DNA from: Lutibacter oricola | Lineage (GTDB): Bacteria > Bacteroidota > Bacteroidia > Flavobacteriales > Flavobacteriaceae | Assembly (NCBI RefSeq): GCF_900106565.1 | Contig: NZ_FNNJ01000001.1 | Location: 434,001 to 498,000 of the forward strand | DNA length: 64,000 nt | Reading direction: 5' to 3' | Shown: positions 19,587-27,386 of the stretch, piece after piece | Numbering within the stretch: the stretch's first letter is position 1 | Layout of the letters: every line of letters starts with the position of its first letter | Translations under genes and position numbers: made by a program | The notes under the pieces: model-generated | Database searches by the model: none | What the model was told of the DNA's origin: nothing | What the model saw: the letters and a program-made list of their open reading frames with translations, nothing else

Positions 19587-19594
19587 TATATTTG
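19587..19594 (+). promoter_or_regulatory. TAnnTTTG match upstream of deoC
   Basis: TATATTTG matches the Bacteroidota -7 element and lies 27 nt before the deoC ATG, just after a terminator. A clear -33 TTG is not seen. Confidence 0.28.
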
Positions 19595-19621
19595 CTTATT
19601 AAATTTTAAAGAAAATCCGAA

Positions 19622-20365
19622 ATGGAAATAGGTCAATATTTAGATTCAACATATTTAAAAAAAGCTGAGCAAGCTAATATTTCAGAAGAAGCAACAAAAC
19701 AAAACGTTATAGATTTAATAAACGAAGCAATTGAAAATAATTTCAAATTGGTCATGATTCGTTCAGAATTTATTGAATTGGCTAGAGAAATGATTAAAAA
19801 AGCCAATTCTGAGGTTGTTATAGGTACAGTAATTGGATTTCATGAAGGAACATATTCTACAGAAGAAAAACTAAAAGAAGCGCAAATTGCAATTGATAGA
19901 GATGTAGATGAATTAGATTATGTTGTTAATTACGAAGCTTTTAAAGAAGGAAAAATCAATTTAGTAAAAGCAGAAGTTTTTAAAGGAACTAAAATTGGTT
20001 TAGATAATAACAAGCTTGTAAAATGGATTATTGAAATTGCAGCTTTAACAAATGAAGAAATTGTTGGATTGTCTCAATTAATACGTGACGTTGTTTTAGA
20101 TAATTTTGGAGAAGAAAATGCAGAGAAAGTTTTTGTAAAATCTTCAACAGGATTCTTTAAAACTGAAGAAGGAAAACCAAATGGAGCTACTTTTGAAGGG
20201 ATGGAATTAATTGTAGAAAATTCAAAACCATTAGCTGCAAAAGCTGCAGGTGGAGTTAGAAGTTATGAAGATGCTGTAAAAATGGTAGAAATGGGTGTAA
20301 CACGTATTGGTACATCATCGGCTAAAGTTATTGCAGACGGTAAAACTTCGGATAGCGAATATTAA
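19622..20365 (+). CDS. deoC: Deoxyribose-phosphate aldolase
   Basis: The 247-residue protein has a DeoC TIM-barrel pattern. The N-terminal QYLDSTYLK is followed by TVIGFHEGTYSTEEKLKEA, DELDYVVNYEAF, FVKSSTGFFK with the Schiff-base Lys at residue 173, and AAKAAGGVRSYEDA with the second catalytic Lys. Family knowledge: reversible cleavage of 2-deoxyribose 5-phosphate to glyceraldehyde 3-phosphate and acetaldehyde in deoxynucleoside catabolism. It is preceded by a terminator and followed 3 bp later by an acetyltransferase gene, with which it is probably cotranscribed. The segment corresponding to the substrate-site Cys of the E. coli enzyme reads VMIRS here, a common variation. Confidence 0.93.
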   Translation: MEIGQYLDSTYLKKAEQANISEEATKQNVIDLINEAIENNFKLVMIRSEFIELAREMIKKANSEVVIGTVIGFHEGTYSTEEKLKEAQIAIDRDVDELDYVVNYEAFKEGKINLVKAEVFKGTKIGLDNNKLVKWIIEIAALTNEEIVGLSQLIRDVVLDNFGEENAEKVFVKSSTGFFKTEEGKPNGATFEGMELIVENSKPLAAKAAGGVRSYEDAVKMVEMGVTRIGTSSAKVIADGKTSDSEY

Positions 20366-20368
20366 ATT

Positions 20369-20944
20369 ATGGATACTTTTTTTGCACACGAAACAGCCGT
20401 TATAGATGATGGTTGTGAAATTGGAAACGGAACTAAAATTTGGCATTTTTCTCACATTATGCCTAATTGTACTATTGGCGAACAATGTAATATTGGTCAA
20501 AATGTGGTGGTTTCTCCAAATGTAATTTTGGGTAAAAATGTAAAAGTGCAAAATAACGTATCAATTTATACAGGTGTAATTTGCGAGGACGATGTTTTTC
20601 TAGGCCCTTCAATGGTGTTTACCAATGTAATAAATCCGCGTAGCGCGGTTATTCGTAGAGATGAATATTTGCAAACAGTTGTAAAAAAAGGCGCGAGTAT
20701 TGGCGCAAATGCAACTATAGTTTGTGGTAATAATATTGGTGAATATGCTTTTATTGGTGCTGGAGCTGTTGTTACGAAAGAAATTAAACCGTATGCATTA
20801 GTTGTTGGAAATCCGTCAAAACAAATAGGTTGGATTAGTGAGTTTGGGCATCGTTTAGAGTTTAATAAAGAAGGAATTGCTGTTTGCAAAGAAAGCCAAG
20901 ATAAATACCAATTAAAAAACAATCAGGTTTCCAAAATTAGCTAG
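20369..20944 (+). CDS. wbpD: Left-handed beta-helix N-acetyltransferase, WbpD/WlbB-like
   Basis: This 191-residue protein consists mainly of hexapeptide repeats (CEIGNGTKIWHFSHI, CTIGEQCNIGQNVVV, VILGKNVKV, ASIGANATIVCG, NIGEYAFIGAGAVV), which form a left-handed beta-helix. The N-terminal FFAHETAVIDDGCEIGNGTKIWHF pattern and the length match WbpD/WlbB, which acetylate the 3-amino group of a UDP-2-acetamido-3-amino sugar acid for surface polysaccharide. It sits between deoC and an outer-membrane protein related to capsule assembly or gliding factors, consistent with envelope polysaccharide work. No other sugar-nucleotide genes are adjacent, so the exact acceptor is uncertain. Confidence 0.8.
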   Translation: MDTFFAHETAVIDDGCEIGNGTKIWHFSHIMPNCTIGEQCNIGQNVVVSPNVILGKNVKVQNNVSIYTGVICEDDVFLGPSMVFTNVINPRSAVIRRDEYLQTVVKKGASIGANATIVCGNNIGEYAFIGAGAVVTKEIKPYALVVGNPSKQIGWISEFGHRLEFNKEGIAVCKESQDKYQLKNNQVSKIS

Positions 20945-20947
20945 TTT

Positions 20948-23038
20948 ATGAAAAAAGGTCTTTTTACGCTTTTAATGTTGGTGTTTTCAATTTCATTAGT
21001 TGCGCAAGTCGAAAAACATCCCGTTTTTAATGAATGTGAAGAAGTTCAGATTTCTGATTTGGAAGCTTGTTTTAATAATCAAGTTAAGCAACTAGTTACA
21101 AACAAAATTAATATTCCACAACAATTAAAAGACGAAGGTTTTTCTGATACAATAAACATTGTTTTTTTGGTAACTGCCAATGGAAAATTCAAATCGTTGT
21201 ATGTTAATTCTCCTTATAAAGAGTTGAAGCAGGAAGTTGAAAGAGTATTTGAAAATTTTCCAACCATAAAACCAGCAAGTTTTAATAACCATCCAGTTGA
21301 AATGCAATTTGTATTTCCGTTAAAAATTCCTTTAACAGAAGTTGAGCCTTTTGTTGCTTCAGAAAAAGATGAAGTAATTGTTACAGTTGAAAAGAAAAAA
21401 GAATCTATTAAGTTAGAAGATGAAGTTAAATTGGTTGATGCTTCAAAAAAACTATTGTTTCCAGAACATACAAGTAAACTTTCTATTCCATTTACTCACG
21501 CCGAGTACTCTGTTTACGATAGGTATTTAGATCAGGCTGATAACTCACATACTTCGGTTAAACCTTATGTTTACGAAGAGATAAATAAGTATTATAATTT
21601 AACTGAAGCTAAATCTAAATTTATAAAAGATAAACAGTCTTGGTTTGGTAGAAAATTATGGAATGAGCATTTGGTAAATGTGCAAGGAAACGATTTTTGG
21701 TTTACTGTAGATGCAGGAATTGATGTGCAAGCAGGTAGAGATAGTGAAGATGTTAATACGTTTAACAACACGCGTTCGGTTCATATAAATGGAGGAATTG
21801 CAAAAAACGTAAACTTTTCAGCAAGCTTTTTCGAAAGTCAAGGACGATTTGCAAACTATGTAAATAATTATGCAGAATCTATTAGGCCAGATGGAGGAAA
21901 TCCAGCCATAATTCCAGGACGTGGAACAGCAAAAGATATTTATACCGATGCTTATGATTATCCAGTTTCTGATGCTTATGTTTCATATTCGCCAAGTAAA
22001 CATTTCAATTTTAATTTAGGTTACGGTAAAAATTTTATAGGAGATGGTTATAGATCATTATTCTTGTCAGATGCAGCTTCTCCATACACATATTTTAAAA
22101 TGACAACCAAGTTTTGGAAATTCAATTACACTAATATTTGGATGTCTCTACAAGATGTGCGACCTGAATTAGTTGTAGATGGAGCACATAAAACAAAATA
22201 TTTGGCAATGCATTATTTAAGTTGGAATGTAACTAAAAAGTTAAATTTAGGCTTTTTTGAAGCTGTGCTTTGGGATAATGTAAACGATAGAGGTTTTGAT
22301 GTAAATTATTTAAATCCATTAATTTTTTATAATTCTGTAGAGTTTTCAACTGGTTCTAGAGCAGGTAATTCACTTATTGGTTTAAGTGGAAAATATAAGT
22401 GGAGTAAAAACATTTCATTATACGGTCAGTTGTTGTTAGATGAATTAAAACCTTCAGAATTAACTAGTAGTGAAGGTTGGTGGGCAAATAAATATGGTAT
22501 TCAATTGGGCGCAAAATATTATAATGCATTTGGTGTTGAAAATCTTTATTTACAAGGAGAATACAATCAGGTAAAGCCATATACCTATTCTCACGATGAA
22601 GAAAATTATAATTTTGGTCATTACAATCAACCATTAGCACATTTATGGGGCGGAAATTTTAGAGAAGCTATCGGAATTGCCCGTTATACAAAAGATCGTT
22701 GGTATGCAAATGCTAAATTATTAGTTGGTAAAAAAGGATTCGATTTTAATAATGGAACAGATACCTTTAGTTATGGAGGAAACGTATTTGCAGACAATGA
22801 TAACCGATTATCAGACTATGGTAACGAGATTGGACAAGGAAATACAGCCAATATTTTTATAGGCGATTTACAAGTAGGTTACTTAATTAATCCATCAATT
22901 AACCTAAAGCTATTTGGAGGCGTAAATTACAGAAGTTTTAGCCCGATTGAGCCAACAAATGCATTTAGCAATTCAAACTCTACTTGGATTACTTTTGGTT
23001 TAAAAACCGACTTATTTAATTGGTATTTCGATTATTAA
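20948..23038 (+). CDS. remB: RemB/Wzi-like outer-membrane beta-barrel protein with N-terminal TonB_C-like domain
   Basis: The 696-residue protein has a signal peptide ending near SLVAQ. Residues about 20-125 resemble the C-terminal domain of the three TonB-like proteins upstream: HPVFNECEE with ACFNNQVKQLV parallels PVFPGC and its following Cys segment, and NIVFLVTANGKFKSLYVNSPYKELKQEVERVFENFPTIKP parallels the VMFKID...ARAPHKKL...RVIKLLP.M.P block. The rest (about 200-696) is rich in alternating aromatic strands (FWKFNYTNIWMSLQDVRP, NLGYGKNFIGDGYRSLFLSD), like capsule assembly protein Wzi and the flavobacterial gliding protein RemB. I use remB tentatively. It starts 3 bp after the acetyltransferase gene, suggesting an operon with deoC and wbpD. 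Confidence 0.68.
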   Translation: MKKGLFTLLMLVFSISLVAQVEKHPVFNECEEVQISDLEACFNNQVKQLVTNKINIPQQLKDEGFSDTINIVFLVTANGKFKSLYVNSPYKELKQEVERVFENFPTIKPASFNNHPVEMQFVFPLKIPLTEVEPFVASEKDEVIVTVEKKKESIKLEDEVKLVDASKKLLFPEHTSKLSIPFTHAEYSVYDRYLDQADNSHTSVKPYVYEEINKYYNLTEAKSKFIKDKQSWFGRKLWNEHLVNVQGNDFWFTVDAGIDVQAGRDSEDVNTFNNTRSVHINGGIAKNVNFSASFFESQGRFANYVNNYAESIRPDGGNPAIIPGRGTAKDIYTDAYDYPVSDAYVSYSPSKHFNFNLGYGKNFIGDGYRSLFLSDAASPYTYFKMTTKFWKFNYTNIWMSLQDVRPELVVDGAHKTKYLAMHYLSWNVTKKLNLGFFEAVLWDNVNDRGFDVNYLNPLIFYNSVEFSTGSRAGNSLIGLSGKYKWSKNISLYGQLLLDELKPSELTSSEGWWANKYGIQLGAKYYNAFGVENLYLQGEYNQVKPYTYSHDEENYNFGHYNQPLAHLWGGNFREAIGIARYTKDRWYANAKLLVGKKGFDFNNGTDTFSYGGNVFADNDNRLSDYGNEIGQGNTANIFIGDLQVGYLINPSINLKLFGGVNYRSFSPIEPTNAFSNSNSTWITFGLKTDLFNWYFDY

Positions 23039-23045
23039 TTAAATT

Positions 23046-23084
23046 GTCATTGCGAATGTAGCGAAGCGGAATGTGGCAATCTCA
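23046..23084. repeat. Intergenic repeat-like sequence between remB and hypC
   Basis: The stretch starts GTCATTGCGAATGTAGCGAA and ends in GGCAATCTCA. It resembles the GTCATTGCGA...AATCTC type of dispersed intergenic palindromes common in Bacteroidota, with GCATTGCGA-like and GCAATCTC-like arms. Only one copy of this exact type is present in the window, so its repeat status is from general knowledge. Confidence 0.45.
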
Positions 23085-23136
23085 CGCAAAGATTCGTTAT
23101 TTCAATCATTCAGAAAGACAACAAAACACAAAATAG

Positions 23137-23397
23137 TTATTTATCCTCTCCATCTTCCAACTCGTGGAGTTCATCCAATTGTTTGAGAAGTTCAAAAGTT
23201 TTTTTGGCTTCCTCTTCATCAATAGTAGAAATTGCAGCACCTACATGTACCAATACATAATCTCCAATAGATGCTTCAGGAACTAGGGTTAAGCTAACCT
23301 CTTTTAATATTCCGTCGAACGAGACTTTTCCAGTTCTAAAAACCTCATCTAATTCACTAGTTATTTCAACTAATTTTCCTGGAATTGATAAACACAT
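23137..23397 (-). CDS. hypC: Hydrogenase maturation chaperone HypC
   Basis: The 86-residue protein begins MCLSIPGKLVEI, with the essential Cys at residue 2 that carries the Fe(CN)2CO unit, and has the OB-fold pattern VSFDGILKEVSLTLVPEASIGDYVLVHVGAAI typical of HypC/HybG. It is at the end of the minus-strand hypA-hypB-hypC array, separated from hypB by a 108-nt gap that contains an intergenic repeat. It acts with HypD to build and deliver the iron centre to the hydrogenase large subunit. Confidence 0.95.
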   Translation of the reverse strand: MCLSIPGKLVEITSELDEVFRTGKVSFDGILKEVSLTLVPEASIGDYVLVHVGAAISTIDEEEAKKTFELLKQLDELHELEDGEDK

Positions 23398-23415
23398 AAC
23401 TCTTAATATTGTTTT

Positions 23416-23500
23416 GGGCGTTCCCTTTCAGGTCGCGCTTTCCGTTATATCTTTTTTTTCGTTACACTTCAAAAAAGGATGTCACTTCAATCGCTAACGC
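23416..23500. repeat. Intergenic repeat-like element inside the hypB-hypC gap
   Basis: The gap starts GGGCGTTCCCTTTCAGGTCG, passes through CGCGCTTTCCG and ends GTCACTTCAATCGCTAACGC. It is locally richer in GC than the surroundings. This GGGCGTTCCC...CGCTTTCCG...CTTCAATC.CTAACGC pattern resembles a known dispersed Bacteroidota intergenic repeat, but only one copy lies in the window. Confidence 0.5.
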
Positions 23501-23505
23501 AAAAT

Positions 23506-24327
23506 TTATACTTGGTCTTTTAACCATTTATACCACGCATCCATTCCATCACCATTTGTTGCAGAAATTTCAAAAAACGCTAAATTAGGATTTACTTGTA
23601 AAGCATAATTCTTCAATTTATCCATATCAATATTTACATAAGGTAGTAAATCTATTTTATTAATTATGCAAATATCAGCTGTATGAAACATATCAGGATA
23701 CTTAATAGGCTTATCTTCACCTTCAGTAGTACTAATAATTACAACACGTTTGTTTTCGCCTAAATCAAACATAGATGGGCAAACTAGATTCCCTACGTTT
23801 TCAATCATTAAAATTGAATCGTTTTTCATCTCTAATTTTTTCACTGCATCATAAACCATATCGCTTTCTAAATGACAGCCTTTTCCGGTATTAATTTGAA
23901 CCACAGGAATATTTAAAGCATCAATTCTATTAGCATCATTTAAAGTTTGTTGATCGCCTTCAATAACATAAAACGGAATTTCTTCTTTTAAATCAGTAAG
24001 TGTTTTTTCTAGAATCGAAGTTTTCCCACTACCAGGAGAACTCACTAAATTTAATGCAAACACATTTTTAGCTTCGAAATAACCGCGATTTCTAGCAGCC
24101 AAAATATCGTTGTTTTGAAGTACATCTTTTTCAACTTCAATTACACGTTGTTTGTGGCTATGTGAGTGATCGTGGTCATGAGAATGGTCATGACTATGAT
24201 CGTGATGATGGTGATGATCATCGTGGTGATGATGGTCGTGATCGTGATTATGAGAATGAGTATGTTCTCCTGGTTTTAAAATTGTTGGACCGTTTCCGTC
24301 GGTTCCACATCCGCAAGTTCCACACAT
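23506..24327 (-). CDS. hypB: Hydrogenase nickel incorporation GTPase HypB
   Basis: The 273-residue protein starts with MCGTCGCG, a high-affinity nickel site, followed by a histidine-rich region around residues 22-60 composed of His/Asp repeats that can store nickel. The GTPase domain follows: P-loop SSPGSGKTSILEKT, VIEGDQQTLNDANRID, ENVGNLVCPS, TTEGEDKPIKYP and NKIDLLPYV. HypB inserts nickel together with HypA, encoded 12 bp upstream in the same orientation. Length and motifs are complete. Confidence 0.96.
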   Translation of the reverse strand: MCGTCGCGTDGNGPTILKPGEHTHSHNHDHDHHHHDDHHHHHDHSHDHSHDHDHSHSHKQRVIEVEKDVLQNNDILAARNRGYFEAKNVFALNLVSSPGSGKTSILEKTLTDLKEEIPFYVIEGDQQTLNDANRIDALNIPVVQINTGKGCHLESDMVYDAVKKLEMKNDSILMIENVGNLVCPSMFDLGENKRVVIISTTEGEDKPIKYPDMFHTADICIINKIDLLPYVNIDMDKLKNYALQVNPNLAFFEISATNGDGMDAWYKWLKDQV

Positions 24328-24339
24328 AATTTTAAGTTT

Positions 24340-24681
24340 TTAAAAGACTTCTAATGTTTTAACCCTTAATTCTTTTCCTTGTAAAATACTTTTAAAATTA
24401 CTACTACACTTTGGGCAAACATCGAAAATGTTTTCCATTTCAAATTCTGTATTACAATCTTTACATTTCCCTTTTCCTGAAATTTTTAGGATTTTTAAAT
24501 TTGCTTTTTCCAATATTGAATCTTTTACAGCTGAAGACCAAACAAATTCTAAAGAATCTACTTCAACACCTGAAAGAACACCAACTTCTAATTCAATTTT
24601 AGTTACTTTATTAGCGTTAGCTTTTGTAGTTTCGTTTTCAGTAATACGAACAATGTCCATTGCAATTGAAAGTTCGTGCAT
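24340..24681 (-). CDS. hypA: Hydrogenase nickel incorporation protein HypA
   Basis: The 113-residue protein begins MHELSIAMDIV, where His2 is the nickel ligand, and has a zinc-binding domain with CKDCNTEFEMENIFDVCPKC, i.e. two CxxC pairs. Family knowledge: works with HypB to load nickel into [NiFe]-hydrogenase large subunits. It is the first gene of the minus-strand hypABC unit and is divergent from hypF across a 342-nt gap. Confidence 0.95.
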   Translation of the reverse strand: MHELSIAMDIVRITENETTKANANKVTKIELEVGVLSGVEVDSLEFVWSSAVKDSILEKANLKILKISGKGKCKDCNTEFEMENIFDVCPKCSSNFKSILQGKELRVKTLEVF

Positions 24682-25023
24682 ATCAGTAATTTAGTTGTAT
24701 AAAGTTACGGATTTTTATAATATATAAACACTTTTATTTTGCTAATTTATAGTGGTGTTTATATAAAATATATTAAGATAATTTAATCTTATTTAAACTA
24801 ATTATAAATTAAGTTTTGCTTGATATTGTGTTGATTAAATGTGTAAATTTAATGGTTATTTCGAATAAAATAATGGAATAATATTTATCAGCCCAAAGAT
24901 TATAGAAAATTCATTTAACCACAAAAGTTAAATGAATTTTCTTTTTAAGAAGGTTTTGAATATGTAAGTGTTTTTATTTAAAAAAGTTGTAAATTTAAGT
25001 TGAAATTGAAAGCTGATAATTAA
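24682..25023. other. Divergent hypA/hypF intergenic region
   Basis: This 342-nt AT-rich stretch has no credible ORF. It must hold promoters for hypA (leftward) and hypF (rightward). It contains a perfect terminator-like hairpin at 24904-24946 pointing toward hypF, and two TAAATTTA sequences (24844-24851 and 24990-24997) that resemble degenerate -7 elements. The first lies upstream of the hairpin with a TTG at 24820-24822 (21-nt spacing). Confidence 0.6.
24904..24946 (+). terminator. Orphan intrinsic terminator upstream of hypF
   Basis: A perfect 16-bp stem (24904-24919 with 24927-24942) with a 7-nt loop CACAAAA is followed by a T5 tail. No plus-strand gene precedes it, since hypA runs the other way. 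It therefore terminates either a small RNA or a long hypF leader, or acts as an attenuator. Confidence 0.7.
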
Positions 25024-27270
25024 ATGATTAAAACCTACAAAATTTTAGTTTCTGGTCAAGTTCAAGGTGTAGGTTTTCGTCCTTATGTTTATACAATAGC
25101 AATAGAATTTCAATTAAAAGGAACTGTTTCTAATAATGAAATTGGTGTTGTTGTTTTTGTTTCTGGGGAAGAGAAAAATATTCAGCAGTTTTATCAAAAA
25201 CTAATCAATTTTCCGCCTCCCGTTTCTAAAATTCAAGATAGCTCAATTGATGAAATTGAATTTCAAAATTTTGATGATTTCAAGATTATTCCTTCAGAAA
25301 AAGGAGGTAAATTAAATTTACCGCTAACTCCAGATTTTGCAATATGTGAAGATTGTGTAGAAGAAATAAAGGACGCTTCAAACCGAAGAGTTGACTACGC
25401 ATTTACAACTTGTGTTAATTGTGGCCCGCGTTGGTCAATTACACAAACTTTTCCTTTTGAAAGAATCAATACTAGTATTGATAACTTTCCAATGTGTGAG
25501 GATTGTTTAGAAGAATATACAAATCCTGCTAATAGAAGATTTCATTCCCAAACTAATTCTTGTAATAAATGTGGGATTCAGCTGAAATTAGTTGATAATT
25601 TAGGCGAAGAAGTTTATTTTGAAAATATATTTAAGACCATTTCAAATTTACTTTTAGAAGGTAAAATTATTGCGATTAAAAACACAAGTGGTTATTTGCT
25701 GTGTTGTAATGCTGAAGATAAAAATGTTGTTCAAAAATTAAGAGCAAAAAAGAACAGGCCAAACAAACCATTTGCCGTTTTATATCCTTCGTTAGAACAA
25801 TTGAAAAATGAAGTTGTTTTAAACGCAAAACAAATAAAGTCTTTAACTTCAGCAGAAAGGCCAATAAATATTATTTTATTAAAAAATTATAGCGGTAAAG
25901 TTGCTTTGCAAAGTGTTGCGCCAAATTTAAATCAAATTGGTGTTATGTTGCCTTATACTGGAATTTTGCAATTATTGGCCAATGAATTAGATTTTCCAAT
26001 TGTTGCAACTAGTGGAAATATGCACGGTTCGCCAATTATTTCTGAAAACACTGAAGCACTAGAAAAACTAAAAGATGTAGCTGATTATTTTTTACAACAC
26101 AATTTAAAAATTGAACATCCTCAAGACGATTCGGTATTAAAATTTAGTAATAAATTTCATCAAGAAGTTTTATTCAGACGATCACGTGGTTTTGCTCCAA
26201 ATTATTTGAATATTTCTGTAAATTCTAAAGAGAAAATATTGGCAATGGGAGCGCATTTGAAAAGTGCAATTTCATTTTTCCCGAATGAAAATTTATATGT
26301 GAGTCAGTATCTAGGAAATCTCGACAATTTTGATGTTTACAATCGATTTACTGAAACAACAGAAGGTTTCATTCAGTTGTTCGAGCAAAAACCTGAAGTT
26401 ATTTTGGTAGATAAACATCCGTTGTATCAAAGCACGCAATTCGGAAAAGAATTAGCTTATAAATACAATGCTAAATTGATTGAAATTCAACATCATAAAG
26501 CTCATTTAGTTTCAATTTTAGGAGAATACAATTTGTGGAATGAAAGAGTTTTAGGAGTTGTTTTTGATGGAACAGGTTATGGAGATGATACTAATATTTG
26601 GGGTGGAGAATTTTTCGAATATGAAAACAAAAAATTAGAACGAATTGGACAAGTTGAGTATTTTGATTGGCTGTTAGGTGATAAAATGTCTAAAGAGCCA
26701 AGAGTTTCATTATTTGCTTTAGCTTCAGAAGAAATGAAACCTATTTTAGAAGAGAAATTTTCACCTTCAGAAATTAAAAATTACACCTATTTAAAATCTC
26801 AAAACAAACTAAAAACTTCTTCGGTTGGAAGATTGTTTGATGCGGTTGCTTCATTATTAAATATAACCGATTTTAATTCATATGAAGGTGAAGCAGCCAT
26901 TTTGTTAGAGAATTCAATTTTGGATTATAATCTAGAGAATTGTAAATCGTATTGTGAAGTTAATTTAAAAGGATTTTCAGCAAAAGAAATCATTCAAAAT
27001 ATTTATAAAGACATAGAAGAAGGAGAAAATAAAGACCAAATAATAGCTAATTTTTTGTTTACATTGGTAAAATCAATAATTGTTTTTTCAAAAGAAAAAG
27101 GATTCGATAAAATTGTGTTAAGTGGTGGAGTTTTTCAAAATACAACTTTAGTAGATATGTTATTGGAATTAGTACCTGATGAAATAAAATTGTATTTTCA
27201 TAAAGAATTATCACCTAATGATGAGAACATTTCATTTGGTCAGTTAATGTATTATTTGAATATAAAATGA
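25024..27270 (+). CDS. hypF: Carbamoyltransferase HypF
   Basis: The 748-residue protein has the full HypF domain order. First is an acylphosphatase domain (SGQVQGVGFRPYVY), then paired zinc fingers (CEDCVEEIKDASNRR and CVNCGP; CEDCLEEYTNPANRR and CNKCG), then a YrdC/Sua5-like domain (about 200-390; AIKNTSGYLLCCNA, IVATSGNMHGSPI), then a Kae1-like carbamoyltransferase domain (MGAHLKSAISFF, EIQHHKAHLVSILGEY, VFDGTGYGDD, LSGGVFQN). Family knowledge: converts carbamoyl phosphate into the thiocyanate on HypE that becomes the cyanide ligands of the active-site iron. It is followed by hypD after a 116-nt gap with an intergenic palindrome. Confidence 0.96.
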   Translation: MIKTYKILVSGQVQGVGFRPYVYTIAIEFQLKGTVSNNEIGVVVFVSGEEKNIQQFYQKLINFPPPVSKIQDSSIDEIEFQNFDDFKIIPSEKGGKLNLPLTPDFAICEDCVEEIKDASNRRVDYAFTTCVNCGPRWSITQTFPFERINTSIDNFPMCEDCLEEYTNPANRRFHSQTNSCNKCGIQLKLVDNLGEEVYFENIFKTISNLLLEGKIIAIKNTSGYLLCCNAEDKNVVQKLRAKKNRPNKPFAVLYPSLEQLKNEVVLNAKQIKSLTSAERPINIILLKNYSGKVALQSVAPNLNQIGVMLPYTGILQLLANELDFPIVATSGNMHGSPIISENTEALEKLKDVADYFLQHNLKIEHPQDDSVLKFSNKFHQEVLFRRSRGFAPNYLNISVNSKEKILAMGAHLKSAISFFPNENLYVSQYLGNLDNFDVYNRFTETTEGFIQLFEQKPEVILVDKHPLYQSTQFGKELAYKYNAKLIEIQHHKAHLVSILGEYNLWNERVLGVVFDGTGYGDDTNIWGGEFFEYENKKLERIGQVEYFDWLLGDKMSKEPRVSLFALASEEMKPILEEKFSPSEIKNYTYLKSQNKLKTSSVGRLFDAVASLLNITDFNSYEGEAAILLENSILDYNLENCKSYCEVNLKGFSAKEIIQNIYKDIEEGENKDQIIANFLFTLVKSIIVFSKEKGFDKIVLSGGVFQNTTLVDMLLELVPDEIKLYFHKELSPNDENISFGQLMYYLNIK

Positions 27271-27289
27271 AATTAAAAAGTAAAGTTTT

Positions 27290-27369
27290 CGTCAACCTGA
27301 ACTTGTTTCAGGTTCACATAATAATAGGTGAGCAGTTTGATGAGATTCTGAATCAAGTTCAGAATGACG
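27290..27369. repeat. Composite palindromic intergenic element between hypF and hypD
   Basis: The element is bounded by CGTCA and TGACG. It contains two perfect 8-bp hairpins, AACCTGAA/TTCAGGTT (loop CTTGT) and ATTCTGAA/TTCAGAAT (loop TCAAG). Bases 27290-27315 recur as an exact 26-nt reverse complement at 59928-59953. Confidence 0.75.
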
Positions 27370-27386
27370 ATAATAATTAAGAAAAA

